A program made the position numbers and the translations under genes. Source: Fen-1258 sp947085815 (GTDB taxonomy: Bacteria > Bacteroidota > Ignavibacteria > Ignavibacteriales > Melioribacteraceae). Taken from it: a stretch of DNA of 34,343 bases. The stretch is from contig CAMTXU010000001.1 in the NCBI GenBank assembly GCA_947085815.1, positions 1 through 34,343 of the forward strand, written 5' to 3'. Every line of letters begins with the position of its first letter. Within the stretch, counting starts at the first letter, position 1. The notes below the pieces were generated by a model. The model saw only the letters and a list, made by a program, of their open reading frames with translations. It ran no database searches and had not been told where the DNA came from. Shown here piece after piece: positions 9,008 through 16,666 of this stretch.

Positions 9008-9015
9008 CAAATATA
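9008..9015 (-). promoter_or_regulatory. Candidate Bacteroidota-type -7 element for the phosphodiesterase-M16 operon
   Basis: On the minus strand TATATTTG matches TAnnTTTG exactly and lies 33 bases upstream of the phosphodiesterase ATG. No convincing TTTG -33 partner is seen at the usual distance, so this is weak. Confidence 0.25.
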
Positions 9016-9074
9016 AGGATGTTGCGTTACTATTTTGTCCTTATTGTGCGGCTTTGGAAAGAAAATTCTTGATA

Positions 9075-9239
9075 AATCACTTTACGCAAAAATATTATCG
9101 TTTGTCATTCTAAACCCGATTCATCGGGTGAAGAATCTAAAAATTTTCTTTTTTTACTCGATTATTAGATTCTCACTCCACTTCCCCGCAAAGCGGGGTA
9201 AACTGTTCCGTTCAGAATGACACCTTACGTAAAGTGAAT
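9075..9239. repeat. Nested palindromic intergenic element
   Basis: This lies in the 541-bp gap 8975-9515. The outer inverted repeat CACTTTACGCAA (9078-9089) pairs with TTACGTAAAGTG (9225-9236) with one mismatch. The inner one is TGTCATTCT (9103-9111) with AGAATGACA (9214-9222). Each inner half holds a GC hairpin: CCCGA-TTCA-TCGGG (9115-9128) and CCCCGC-AAA-GCGGGG (9184-9198). An open frame crosses part of it but has no protein-like features. The rest of the gap (9240-9515) is the AT-rich upstream region of the receptor gene. Confidence 0.7.
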
Positions 9240-9515
9240 TAATAAGTTGAGTTTTAACCGGCACTTTTGGGCAGTATTAAAAAATTGTTAAACCCTTTTG
9301 ACATTAGCCGGATTTTCATATCTTCCAAGTGCAAAAATAAGTCTCCGTGTTTAATTAATTCAAAGAATTGTGAGTTGAATAAACTTATTGTTCCCCAATG
9401 AATTTGAAATCGGATTTATATGGCTATTGTATCAATGTTTGTACTCAGAAACAGATCACATCGGATAAAGAAATCTATTTAATTAATAATTCATCAACCC
9501 TTATAGGAGTAAAAT

Positions 9516-12500
9516 ATGAGAAAAGTTAAACAATTAATTTCTTTTTTTCTGTTTACGGTTATTTTGTTTAGCTCTCAGATGATGTATTCACAGGTTACAA
9601 CTTCCTCTATGAACGGAACGGTTGTAGATCAAAATGGTGATGCATTGCCCGGAGCTAACATAATTGTTGAACACGTTTCATCAGGAACAAAATACGGTAC
9701 TTCTACACGTTCGGATGGAAAATACAATTTGTTAGGACTCAGAGTTGGAGGTCCATACAAAGTTACCGCATCAATGGTAGGATATACCCCCCAAGTTGAA
9801 GAGGGTTTTTCACTTGGTTTGGGACAAAATTTTAAAGTAGATTTTAAGCTTCCAGAAACGACCATTGAGATTAAAGGTGTAACCGTTACAGCAGAAAAAA
9901 GTGCAATTCTAAGTGCTGGTCGTACCGGTGCTGCGACCGCAATTTCAAAAGAAGCTATTGATGCGCTTCCTACAATCAACAGAAGAATTGAAGATATTGC
10001 TAAATTGACACCTCAATACGGCGGTAATTATTCTTTTGCCGGTGTTGATAATCGTCTTAATAATATGACGATTGACGGTTCTTACTTTAATAACTCATTT
10101 GGTCTTGCCGGTCAACCGGGCGATAGAACCGGAGTTTCTCCAATTTCATTGGACGCTATTGAACAAGTTCAAGTAAACATTGCGCCTTATGATGTACGCC
10201 AAGGAAATTTTATTGGCGCAGGCATTAACACCGTAACAAAAAGCGGAACAAATCAATTTTCAGGTTCTGCCTATTACGATTGGCGTCACGCAGGTTTAGT
10301 AGGGACAAAAGCTAAAGAAGTGAATGTTCCGATTGGAAAATTCAACTATAATTTGTTAGGCGCACGTCTTGGCGGTCCGATTATTCAAGACAAACTCTTC
10401 TTCTTCCTTAGTTTTGAAGATGATAAGAACACATTACCGGGTACTACTTTCAGAGCAAATCTTGGCGGTGAACCGGTAGCCGGAAACGTTACAAGAGTCT
10501 TAGCTTCAGATCTAGACGCATTAAGTACATATTTAAAATCGAAATTCGGTTACGAGACAGGTCCTTACCAAGGTTATGATTTTTCTATTCCTTCTACAAG
10601 ATTTTTAGCTAAGTTAGATTTTAACCTTGACGAAAAAAATAAAATAAGTGTACGTTATACACAACTTGATTCAAAAACCGATGTATTACTTTCCAATTCT
10701 TCATCATTAGGATTTGGTTCTCGTAGAACAAACTTGACCGGATTGAACTTCCAAAACTCGAATTATATGATTCTTGAAAACATTCGTTCGGTGATTGGAG
10801 AATGGAACTCTGTAATTGGCTCAAATATGTCAAACAATTTAATTGCCGGTTATACATATAATGATGAAAGCCGAGATTCAAGAGGTACTTTCTTCCCGAT
10901 GGTAGATATCCTTAGCGGCGGTTCAGTTTACACAACATTTGGTTTTGAACCTTTCACACCAAATAACGAATTGCGTTACAGCAGCTATCAAATTCAGGAT
11001 AACTTTAGCATCTATGGAGAAAACCATAACTTAACTTTTGGTGTAAGCGCTGAAATATATGAATCCGAAAACATATTCTTCCCTGGATCCCAAAGTGTTT
11101 ATGTTTACAATTCTCTTGCTGATTTTTATACAGATGCGAATGGCTATCTTGCCAATCCGAATAGAACTACTTCTCCTGTTACTTTGAACAAATTCCAGGT
11201 TCGTTATAACAATATTCCAGGACAGGAAAAACCTGTTCAGCCGTTAAAAGTATTCTACACCGGCATTTACGCACAGGATGAATGGCAGTTTAATAAAGAT
11301 CTTAAATTTACAATCGGTTTAAGACTTGACGTTCCGTTCTTTGGCGATACCGGATTCGAAAACGCAAAAGCAGACGCTCTTACCTTTAGAGACGAAAACG
11401 GTAATGATGTTCAGTATTCAACAAAAAAATTACCTGATCCAAAGATTCTCTGGTCGCCTAGAGTTGGTTTTAACTGGGATGTTAACGGCGACCGTTCTGT
11501 ACAATTACGCGGCGGTACAGGTATCTTTACAGGCAAACCTGCTTATGTATGGATTTCAAACCAAATTGGTAACACTGGTGTTCTTACAGGTTTTATTGAA
11601 GCAACAGGTGCTGCCACTAAAAATTATCCTTTCAACCCGGATCCAAATAAATATAAACCTACAAATGTTACCGGTGCACCGGCAGCTACTTACGAGTTAG
11701 CATTAACAGATAAAGATTTCAAATTCCCGCAGACCTGGAGAACTAACTTTGCAATTGATCATACTCTTCCTTTCGATCTAATTGGAACAGCCGAAATTCT
11801 TTATAACCGCGATGTTAACGGTATCTATTATATTAATGCCAATTTACCGGCAGCTCAAACTAAATTTAAGGGTGTCGATACACGTCCAAGATGGTTTACA
11901 ACAACCACCGGCGTTATCGCAAACAGAATCAATCAAAACGTAGCCAATGCTACCGTTATAAAAAATCAGAATGATGGTTATAATTGGAGCTTTACTGCTT
12001 CTGTTGAAAAACCATTCAGCAAGGGTCTATTCTATAAAGTCGGCTATAATTACGGCGAAGCAAGAAACACAATTGATCCGGGTTCTATCGCCAGCGGTTC
12101 TTGGACAAGCAACCAAATGTCAGGTGATCCGAACAATCCAGGAGTTTCATTCTCGTCGTGGACACCTGGAAGCAGATTATTTGCTTCTCTGTCTTACCGT
12201 ATGGACTATTTCAATTTTGGTTCAACTACAGTTACCCTTTTCTGGGATTACTTCACTCCTGGATTCGGGAGCTATGTGTATAGCGGCGACTTGAACGGTG
12301 ATGGCGGATCGAGTAATGATCTTATTTACATTCCAAGAAATAAAACAGAAATGAATTTTGAAACATTCACCTCATCTGGAGTAACATTCACAGCTGATGC
12401 TCAGGCTACAGCCTGGGAAGCTTTCATTAAACAGGATAAATACCTAAACGAACATAGAGGTGAATACGCTGGACGTAATGCTGTTTCTTTACCAATGATC

Positions 12501-12800
12501 TCTAGAATCGATATGAGCTTCATACAAGAAGTTTATGCAGAATTCCTTGGCAAACGTAATACATTACAGATCAGAGCCGATATTCTAAATTTTGGAAATT
12601 TATTAAATAAAAACTGGGGAGTTGGACAAAGCTTTACAAGTACATCTCCATTGATTTCTCGCGGTGCTGATGCTTCAGGAAAAGCTCTTCACAGATTGAG
12701 AAATATCGGAACCAGTTTAATCTCCAAAACATTCCAGGATAATGCCGGAACATCGGATGTTTATAGAATCCAGTTCGCTGTAAGATACTTGTTTAACTAA
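9516..12800 (+). CDS. TonB-dependent outer membrane receptor with N-terminal carboxypeptidase-regulatory-like domain (Oar-like)
   Basis: The 1094-residue protein has a signal peptide (about 1-26, ending MMYSQ). A carboxypeptidase-regulatory-like Ig domain follows at about 30-115 (GTVVDQNGDALPGANIIVE, TRSDGKYNLLGL), then a plug at about 125-245 (VTVTAEK, INRRIEDIAKLTPQYGG, NNMTIDGSYFNNS, GAGINTVTKSGTNQFSGSAY). A large barrel continues to a terminal aromatic strand (RIQFAVRYLFN). This layout matches Oar-type receptors. No SusD partner lies beside it, so it is not an evident glycan-uptake pair; the ligand is unknown. AGGAG lies just before the ATG. A strong terminator lies 21 bases after the stop. 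Confidence 0.93.
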   Translation: MRKVKQLISFFLFTVILFSSQMMYSQVTTSSMNGTVVDQNGDALPGANIIVEHVSSGTKYGTSTRSDGKYNLLGLRVGGPYKVTASMVGYTPQVEEGFSLGLGQNFKVDFKLPETTIEIKGVTVTAEKSAILSAGRTGAATAISKEAIDALPTINRRIEDIAKLTPQYGGNYSFAGVDNRLNNMTIDGSYFNNSFGLAGQPGDRTGVSPISLDAIEQVQVNIAPYDVRQGNFIGAGINTVTKSGTNQFSGSAYYDWRHAGLVGTKAKEVNVPIGKFNYNLLGARLGGPIIQDKLFFFLSFEDDKNTLPGTTFRANLGGEPVAGNVTRVLASDLDALSTYLKSKFGYETGPYQGYDFSIPSTRFLAKLDFNLDEKNKISVRYTQLDSKTDVLLSNSSSLGFGSRRTNLTGLNFQNSNYMILENIRSVIGEWNSVIGSNMSNNLIAGYTYNDESRDSRGTFFPMVDILSGGSVYTTFGFEPFTPNNELRYSSYQIQDNFSIYGENHNLTFGVSAEIYESENIFFPGSQSVYVYNSLADFYTDANGYLANPNRTTSPVTLNKFQVRYNNIPGQEKPVQPLKVFYTGIYAQDEWQFNKDLKFTIGLRLDVPFFGDTGFENAKADALTFRDENGNDVQYSTKKLPDPKILWSPRVGFNWDVNGDRSVQLRGGTGIFTGKPAYVWISNQIGNTGVLTGFIEATGAATKNYPFNPDPNKYKPTNVTGAPAATYELALTDKDFKFPQTWRTNFAIDHTLPFDLIGTAEILYNRDVNGIYYINANLPAAQTKFKGVDTRPRWFTTTTGVIANRINQNVANATVIKNQNDGYNWSFTASVEKPFSKGLFYKVGYNYGEARNTIDPGSIASGSWTSNQMSGDPNNPGVSFSSWTPGSRLFASLSYRMDYFNFGSTTVTLFWDYFTPGFGSYVYSGDLNGDGGSSNDLIYIPRNKTEMNFETFTSSGVTFTADAQATAWEAFIKQDKYLNEHRGEYAGRNAVSLPMISRIDMSFIQEVYAEFLGKRNTLQIRADILNFGNLLNKNWGVGQSFTSTSPLISRGADASGKALHRLRNIGTSLISKTFQDNAGTSDVYRIQFAVRYLFN

Positions 12801-12820
12801 TACTGTTTTTAGTTAAAAAA

Positions 12821-12973
12821 GAGGCTGTCTCAAAAGGACAGCCTTTTTTATTTTAAACCAAAAGTTGGTAGTGGTTGTCTCCAAAGCAATTATTCAATTA
12901 AATAATCAGCGAAAAGCAGTTCCATCTGCGTTATCCGCGGGCTATTCTATAACATTACTTTCGAGACAACCTC
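12821..12973. repeat. 153-bp element with GAGGYTGTCTC inverted ends
   Basis: GAGGCTGTCTCAAAAG (12821-12836) and the inverse of GAGGTTGTCTCGAAAG (CTTTCGAGACAACCTC, 12958-12973) bound a non-coding block of 153 bp. A second element with the same ends and nearly the same length (151 bp) lies at 17943-18093. The interiors differ. This one holds a segment containing TCAGCGAAAAGCAG and CATCTGCGTTATCCGCGGG plus an internal GGTTGTCTC. The shared ends and length suggest a miniature mobile or composite repeat family. Confidence 0.6.
12822..12849. terminator. Intrinsic terminator, probably bidirectional
   Basis: AGGCTGTC (12822-12829) and GACAGCCT (12837-12844) form a perfect 8-bp stem with a 7-base loop, followed by a T-run on the plus strand. 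On the minus strand the hairpin is followed by CTTTTTT, so it can also stop minus-strand transcription leaving yajQ. It serves the convergent receptor and yajQ genes. The left stem arm is also the left end of the repeat element at 12821-12973. Confidence 0.85.
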
Positions 12974-12977
12974 AATT

Positions 12978-13475
12978 TTATTTATAATTTGTAAATTGAA
13001 CAGGGAAGTCGAGATCAGCCTCCTTCATTAATTTCATTATTGCCTGCAGGTCATCAATCTTAGTTGCTTGAACACGCACTTGCTCATCTTGAATTTGTGA
13101 ATTTACTTTGAGCTTACTTTCCTTAATCATCTTTGTAACTATTTTAGCATTCTCTTTAGAAATTCCGCTTTGAAGGTTTATCGTTTGTTTTAGTCTTGCG
13201 TTCGCAGCCGGTTCCGGCTCGGAATATTTTAACGCTTTAATAGAGATTCCGCGCTTAAGAAATTTGGACTGTAGAATATCAATCGATTGCTTTCGCGAAT
13301 AATCATCCTTTGTATTGAGAGTTATAAGTTTTTCTTTTTTATTCAGAACAATTTCTGTGTGAGAATCTTTAAGATCGAAACGCTGAGCGATCTCCTTAAT
13401 CGCTTGGTTCAAAGCATTATCCACTTCCTGAAAATCAATTTCGGAAACAATATCGAATGAATGATTAGCAGCCAT
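12978..13475 (-). CDS. yajQ: YajQ-family cyclic-di-GMP-binding protein
   Basis: The 165-residue protein begins with the family signature SFDIVSEIDFQEVDNALNQA and has the duplicated alpha/beta domains of YajQ/XC_3703. Homologues bind nucleotides or RNA, and the Xanthomonas protein binds cyclic di-GMP and acts with a transcription factor. I chose ATG 13475 because GGAAGG (13480-13485) sits four bases upstream and the residues after it match the family start; a TTG at 13499 would add eight unrelated residues. A TAAATTTG promoter-like element (13504 to 13497, minus) would give a leader of about 15 bases. The gene converges with the receptor gene across a bidirectional terminator. Confidence 0.92.
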   Translation of the reverse strand: MAANHSFDIVSEIDFQEVDNALNQAIKEIAQRFDLKDSHTEIVLNKKEKLITLNTKDDYSRKQSIDILQSKFLKRGISIKALKYSEPEPAANARLKQTINLQSGISKENAKIVTKMIKESKLKVNSQIQDEQVRVQATKIDDLQAIMKLMKEADLDFPVQFTNYK

Positions 13476-13592
13476 AAGTCCTTCCTTTTTTTTGTACAAA
13501 TTTAGAAAAAATTATTCAAAGGTATTCCGGCGGGGATACTTTTATGTCACATAATTTAGTCTGCCGTGAAATTCATGCGGTTAAAGATTTCA

Positions 13593-13622
13593 TTTGAATT
13601 TGGATAATCGAATGTATATTTT
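13593..13622 (+). promoter_or_regulatory. Candidate promoter for the YjbH-like gene
   Basis: TTTG (13593-13596) and TATATTTT (13615-13622) are 18 bases apart, close to the Bacteroidota TTTG/TAnnTTTG pattern, with one mismatch in the second box. They lie about 80 bases upstream of the YjbH-like start in the divergent gap 13476-13700. Confidence 0.3.
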
Positions 13623-13700
13623 CTTACAAGTATTTAAGGATTGTAAATTATTCAATCCGTAATCTCATTCTTATACTGTTAGCCTATTCCAATCTTTAAC

Positions 13701-14975
13701 TTGTGTGAAAGATCACAAATCTTGAGTTTATTAAATTATATATACCGACTGAGATATTCCTTAGCTCTCGCTCTTTTTCTTGTTATAAGTAGCGTCGATT
13801 ATGGATATGATAACTCTTCTATCAAAGAAAATTTAATACGTAAACTTAGCGGTCATGGGTTCGAGAATATTCGTGTGAAAGTAGATGAGCAATTAGTAAT
13901 TATTGCTTATGAGAATAGGGTTTATAGATTTGATGTTGAGGCGGTAAAAGAAGTTCTTAATATAGTGGTGCCGGAATTGAGTGATGTGCAAAAAATTATT
14001 CTAATTCCGGAAAATAGAAAAATTCCTCTCGTAACAATTGAAATTTTGCTTGCGGATTGTAAGAATTATTTTGATTCAAAAATTACCGGAAAAGAATTTG
14101 GGGAGAAACTCAATATAGATTTTAATGTTGATAGAATTTATCATGAACTTGAAGAGGAAGAATTGGAAAATTCATCTTCATTTAGATTTGATGTAGCGCT
14201 AAAACCTCAACTTAATTTTGAATTTGGGCCATATGAAAAACCTGTTATTTCTCAAATTAATATTGTGCCGGAGCTCAAAACAAGTTGGTGGAAAGGAATG
14301 AATTTTAATTACGAATTAATTGTTCCACTAGTGAATGAATTCGGTACACGAGGTGATTCAGTTAGACCTGGAATTGTTACTTTGAATCAAGTTTTAAGAC
14401 TTCCGGATGATTATTTTATTTCGGCTTCAGCGGGAATTTTTACTCAAAACCGGTATGGTCTTGATTTTGAAATGAAAAAATATTTTTTGAACGGTGAGTT
14501 TAATTTAGGTTTCAATTTAGGCTTAACGAGTTTCGCATTATTCACCGGAATGACAAGAATATTATACTACGATGCTTTTGCCTGGACTGGGTCGTTTAGT
14601 TGTGAGTATAGAATTTCAAAGTATGATTTGACTCTTGGATTAACTGCAGGTAGATTTTTAAAGGGTGACGAGAGTATACGTTTTGACATTAATAGGGAAT
14701 TTGGTGAAATTGAAATCGGTTTTTTCGCCATCCGTTCTCGTGATGGTATTTCGAATGGAGGGATAAATATTACTATTCCTATATTCCCCTCACATTACTG
14801 GAAACCGAATTTTGTTAGACTTAGAACTAATGAGAATTTTTTTCTTAGTTATCTTGTAAAATCTAATACAGATCAGCTCATTGGTCTAAGATACAATACA
14901 GGAAGTCGATTAGGATTTTTTAATAAAAAATTAAATCCAATGTTTATAAAAAATTATTTTTCCAAAAATTATTAA
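13701..14975 (+). CDS. YjbH-like outer membrane protein (exopolysaccharide-associated)
   Basis: The 424-residue product has an N-terminal hydrophobic segment (about 18-30) consistent with a signal peptide, then a periplasmic-looking region, and from about residue 155 a run of alternating strands to the C-terminus. The segment YDLTLGLTAGRFLKGDESIR, then FDINREFGEIEIGFFAI and GINITIPI, resembles the C-terminal part of YjbH proteins (GRYLAGD, R-F-NG, SIPL). In enterobacteria yjbH belongs to an exopolysaccharide operon. No other polysaccharide gene is adjacent. The start is TTG at 13701, or TTG at 13722, which would give a tighter signal peptide. The lipoprotein gene follows after 18 bases with a GAGGTGA site. 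Confidence 0.55.
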   Translation: MCERSQILSLLNYIYRLRYSLALALFLVISSVDYGYDNSSIKENLIRKLSGHGFENIRVKVDEQLVIIAYENRVYRFDVEAVKEVLNIVVPELSDVQKIILIPENRKIPLVTIEILLADCKNYFDSKITGKEFGEKLNIDFNVDRIYHELEEEELENSSSFRFDVALKPQLNFEFGPYEKPVISQINIVPELKTSWWKGMNFNYELIVPLVNEFGTRGDSVRPGIVTLNQVLRLPDDYFISASAGIFTQNRYGLDFEMKKYFLNGEFNLGFNLGLTSFALFTGMTRILYYDAFAWTGSFSCEYRISKYDLTLGLTAGRFLKGDESIRFDINREFGEIEIGFFAIRSRDGISNGGINITIPIFPSHYWKPNFVRLRTNENFFLSYLVKSNTDQLIGLRYNTGSRLGFFNKKLNPMFIKNYFSKNY

Positions 14976-14993
14976 TTTATTTTGAGGTGATAT

Positions 14994-16319
14994 ATGAAAC
15001 ACCAAAAACCTATCTCCTTTAGTTCAAGCATACCAATTCTTCTGGTTGTTATTTTTTCCTTTATATTCACCAGTTGCGAAAGTTCAAGAGTAGGCCCGGA
15101 ACTACCCCAGCCAAATCCTCCTGCTCCAGCAGCTCAACCACTAATATTGACCGGTTTCGTAAAGGATTTGACTAATTTAAGTCCAATCTCAGGTGTTACC
15201 GTTAAAATTGCAAGAGCGGATCAAACCGTTCTTACAACAATGCTGACAGACAACAATGGCAAATATGCATATGATGCCTCAAATGTGCAAGATAATGCGC
15301 TCAAAGTAAGTGCAGCAAAGGACGGCTATGCTTTCAAGGGAGAAACCGCTTCAATACTTAAAATCTCAAATATTGCATCGGTGGATGATATTTTATTAGC
15401 GAAGCTTGCTGTTGCTACTACTAGTGTAACCGTGGCGGCAGGTGGTACTGTAAGTACTCCGAATGCTCAATCAGCTTCAGGACAAACATTGACTGTGACT
15501 GTTCCCGCGAACGCGGTTTCACAACCTATTACTTTGACCGCGGCTTCAATTCCTGCCGGACAAATTCCTCAGCCATTGAATGCAAATGTGCAATCTGCCG
15601 CAAAGTTCGGTCCAGCTGGAACAACATTTTTACAGCCAGTGACAATATCATTTCCACTTCCTTCTTCCTCAGTTCCCGGATCAACCTTTTCATTATTACA
15701 ATTGAATGAACAGACAAGTACGTATACTAACTCAGGTTTTACTGCAACGGTTGATGCCACAGGCACCCGTGCTACTGCACCTGTAACTCACTTCACTATT
15801 TATGCTTTATCTGGTGCTGTGAGCGGTACTTTGTCAGACGGATCAGCATCTTTTGGTTCAGCAGCATATTATAGTTTAGCAAGCGGATCGGGTACAAAAT
15901 CATATTCTTCGACAAATTCTTACGCTGCAAGCGGTGGAACCGGTACTGTTAATGCAGATTGGCTGAAAGATATTGTAGCTAATAAACTTAACGTTGATTT
16001 TACAACAAAAACATTTTTGGTTGGTGGAAATTTTCCAGCATTACCTTCTGACAAACAGGTTAATGGAGTACAGACACCTCCTCCAGGAGTTGCTGGAAAA
16101 GGAAACTGGGAGTATAGGTGGTATGTTGTAAAAAGAACCACGCCTACAACTGGAACACTTAGTGGTGCAGGATGGTCGAGAAATATAACCGTTAATAGAG
16201 AAAAATGGTTTAGTGATAACGATCCTTCAATTACTCTTCCGGCTACTTATGGATCTGCAAAAACCGGATGGTACTGGTATAGTCATGATCAAGGTGCTTT
16301 TATTGGCGGACCTTATTAA
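14994..16319 (+). CDS. Lipoprotein with carboxypeptidase-regulatory-like and ZU5-like domains
   Basis: The 441-residue protein has a lipobox FTSC with the lipidated Cys at residue 28, then a Pro-rich linker (PQPNPPAPAA). A carboxypeptidase-regulatory-like domain follows at about 50-135 (GFVKDLTNLSPISGVTVKIA, TDNNGKYAYD). A ZU5-like sandwich at about 140-270 has the telling phrases LTVTVPANAVSQPITLTAA and FGPAGTTFLQPVTISFPLP. The remainder (about 275-441) is a Ser/Gly/Thr-rich domain with many Trp and Tyr that I do not recognise. It is probably a surface or periplasm-facing structural lipoprotein. It follows the YjbH-like gene after 18 bases, so a shared function at the cell surface is plausible but unproven. 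Confidence 0.75.
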   Translation: MKHQKPISFSSSIPILLVVIFSFIFTSCESSRVGPELPQPNPPAPAAQPLILTGFVKDLTNLSPISGVTVKIARADQTVLTTMLTDNNGKYAYDASNVQDNALKVSAAKDGYAFKGETASILKISNIASVDDILLAKLAVATTSVTVAAGGTVSTPNAQSASGQTLTVTVPANAVSQPITLTAASIPAGQIPQPLNANVQSAAKFGPAGTTFLQPVTISFPLPSSSVPGSTFSLLQLNEQTSTYTNSGFTATVDATGTRATAPVTHFTIYALSGAVSGTLSDGSASFGSAAYYSLASGSGTKSYSSTNSYAASGGTGTVNADWLKDIVANKLNVDFTTKTFLVGGNFPALPSDKQVNGVQTPPPGVAGKGNWEYRWYVVKRTTPTTGTLSGAGWSRNITVNREKWFSDNDPSITLPATYGSAKTGWYWYSHDQGAFIGGPY

Positions 16320-16325
16320 TATAAA

Positions 16326-16661
16326 TTATGTGAGAAATGCCGGGGTGGGGAGATTCGGATTTATCCCGCAAGGCGGGACTCCCGACCTTGGCGCCAAAGG
16401 CGCCACGCGCAAACTTGATAGATTTTGTTCTGATAGAAATCTGCTGATACCTCTTTTCTTGATTTTAATTTCTAAAAGAGATGCATCAGATTTTGAATCA
16501 AACTCTTTGACAAAACATACTTCCCATGGAGAGCCAAATTTGGTAGATTTGTTTTGACCGGAATTATGTTCAAGTAATCTTCTTGAAATGTTATTAATGT
16601 GGCCTACGTAGTAATTGTTCTTTGATTTGCTGAATAAAATATATGTAGTAAAAGAATTCAT
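16326..16661 (-). CDS. Small GIY-YIG endonuclease with a tRNA-derived C-terminal tail
   Basis: The 111-residue product has the compact URI-type GIY-YIG core. YIL (7-9) and YVG (18-20) form the two strands, RR (27-28) and EHN (31-33) supply the arginine and His region, PW is at 45-46, and Glu64 in LLEIKIKKRG is the metal-binding acid. All key residues are present, so the nuclease may be active on DNA. Residues from about 86 (VAPLAPRSGVPPCGINPNLP) are translated from a degenerate copy of the tRNA-Pro 3' end plus two inserted hairpins. ATG 16661 lies five bases from the mature 3' end of tRNA-Pro on the same strand, with no room for a ribosome binding site. The gene and tRNA are presumably co-transcribed. 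Confidence 0.8.
   Translation of the reverse strand: MNSFTTYILFSKSKNNYYVGHINNISRRLLEHNSGQNKSTKFGSPWEVCFVKEFDSKSDASLLEIKIKKRGISRFLSEQNLSSLRVAPLAPRSGVPPCGINPNLPTPAFLT
16341..16388 (-). repeat. Degenerate second copy of the tRNA-Pro 3' end, interrupted by a hairpin
   Basis: CGGGGTGGGGAGATTCG (16341-16357) is identical to 16668-16684, the acceptor and T-arm end of the tRNA. After 20 unrelated bases containing CCCGC-AAG-GCGGG (16365-16377) the match resumes with ACTCCCGACCT (16378-16388), equal to tRNA sequence across the T stem and variable loop. A second hairpin, TGGCGCC-AAA-GGCGCCA (16389-16405), follows directly. The copy is in the same orientation as the intact tRNA and 327 bp away. It lies inside the 3' end of the GIY-YIG reading frame. 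Confidence 0.85.
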
Positions 16662-16666
16662 TTATG

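Noticed and set aside
9035..9220. Short open frame of 61 codons in the 8975-9515 gap
   Set aside because: It lies across the nested palindrome, has no ribosome binding site or recognisable protein pattern, and its sequence is explained by repeats.
9298..9324. TTGACA and TATCTT boxes upstream of the TonB receptor gene
   Set aside because: The 15-base spacing is short, the position is about 190 bases from the start, and this lineage is expected to use TTTG/TAnnTTTG promoters; the match is probably chance.
16213..16557. Plus-strand open frame overlapping the ZU5 lipoprotein end and the GIY-YIG gene
   Set aside because: It is antisense to the GIY-YIG core and out of frame with the lipoprotein; composition and motifs favour the other two genes.
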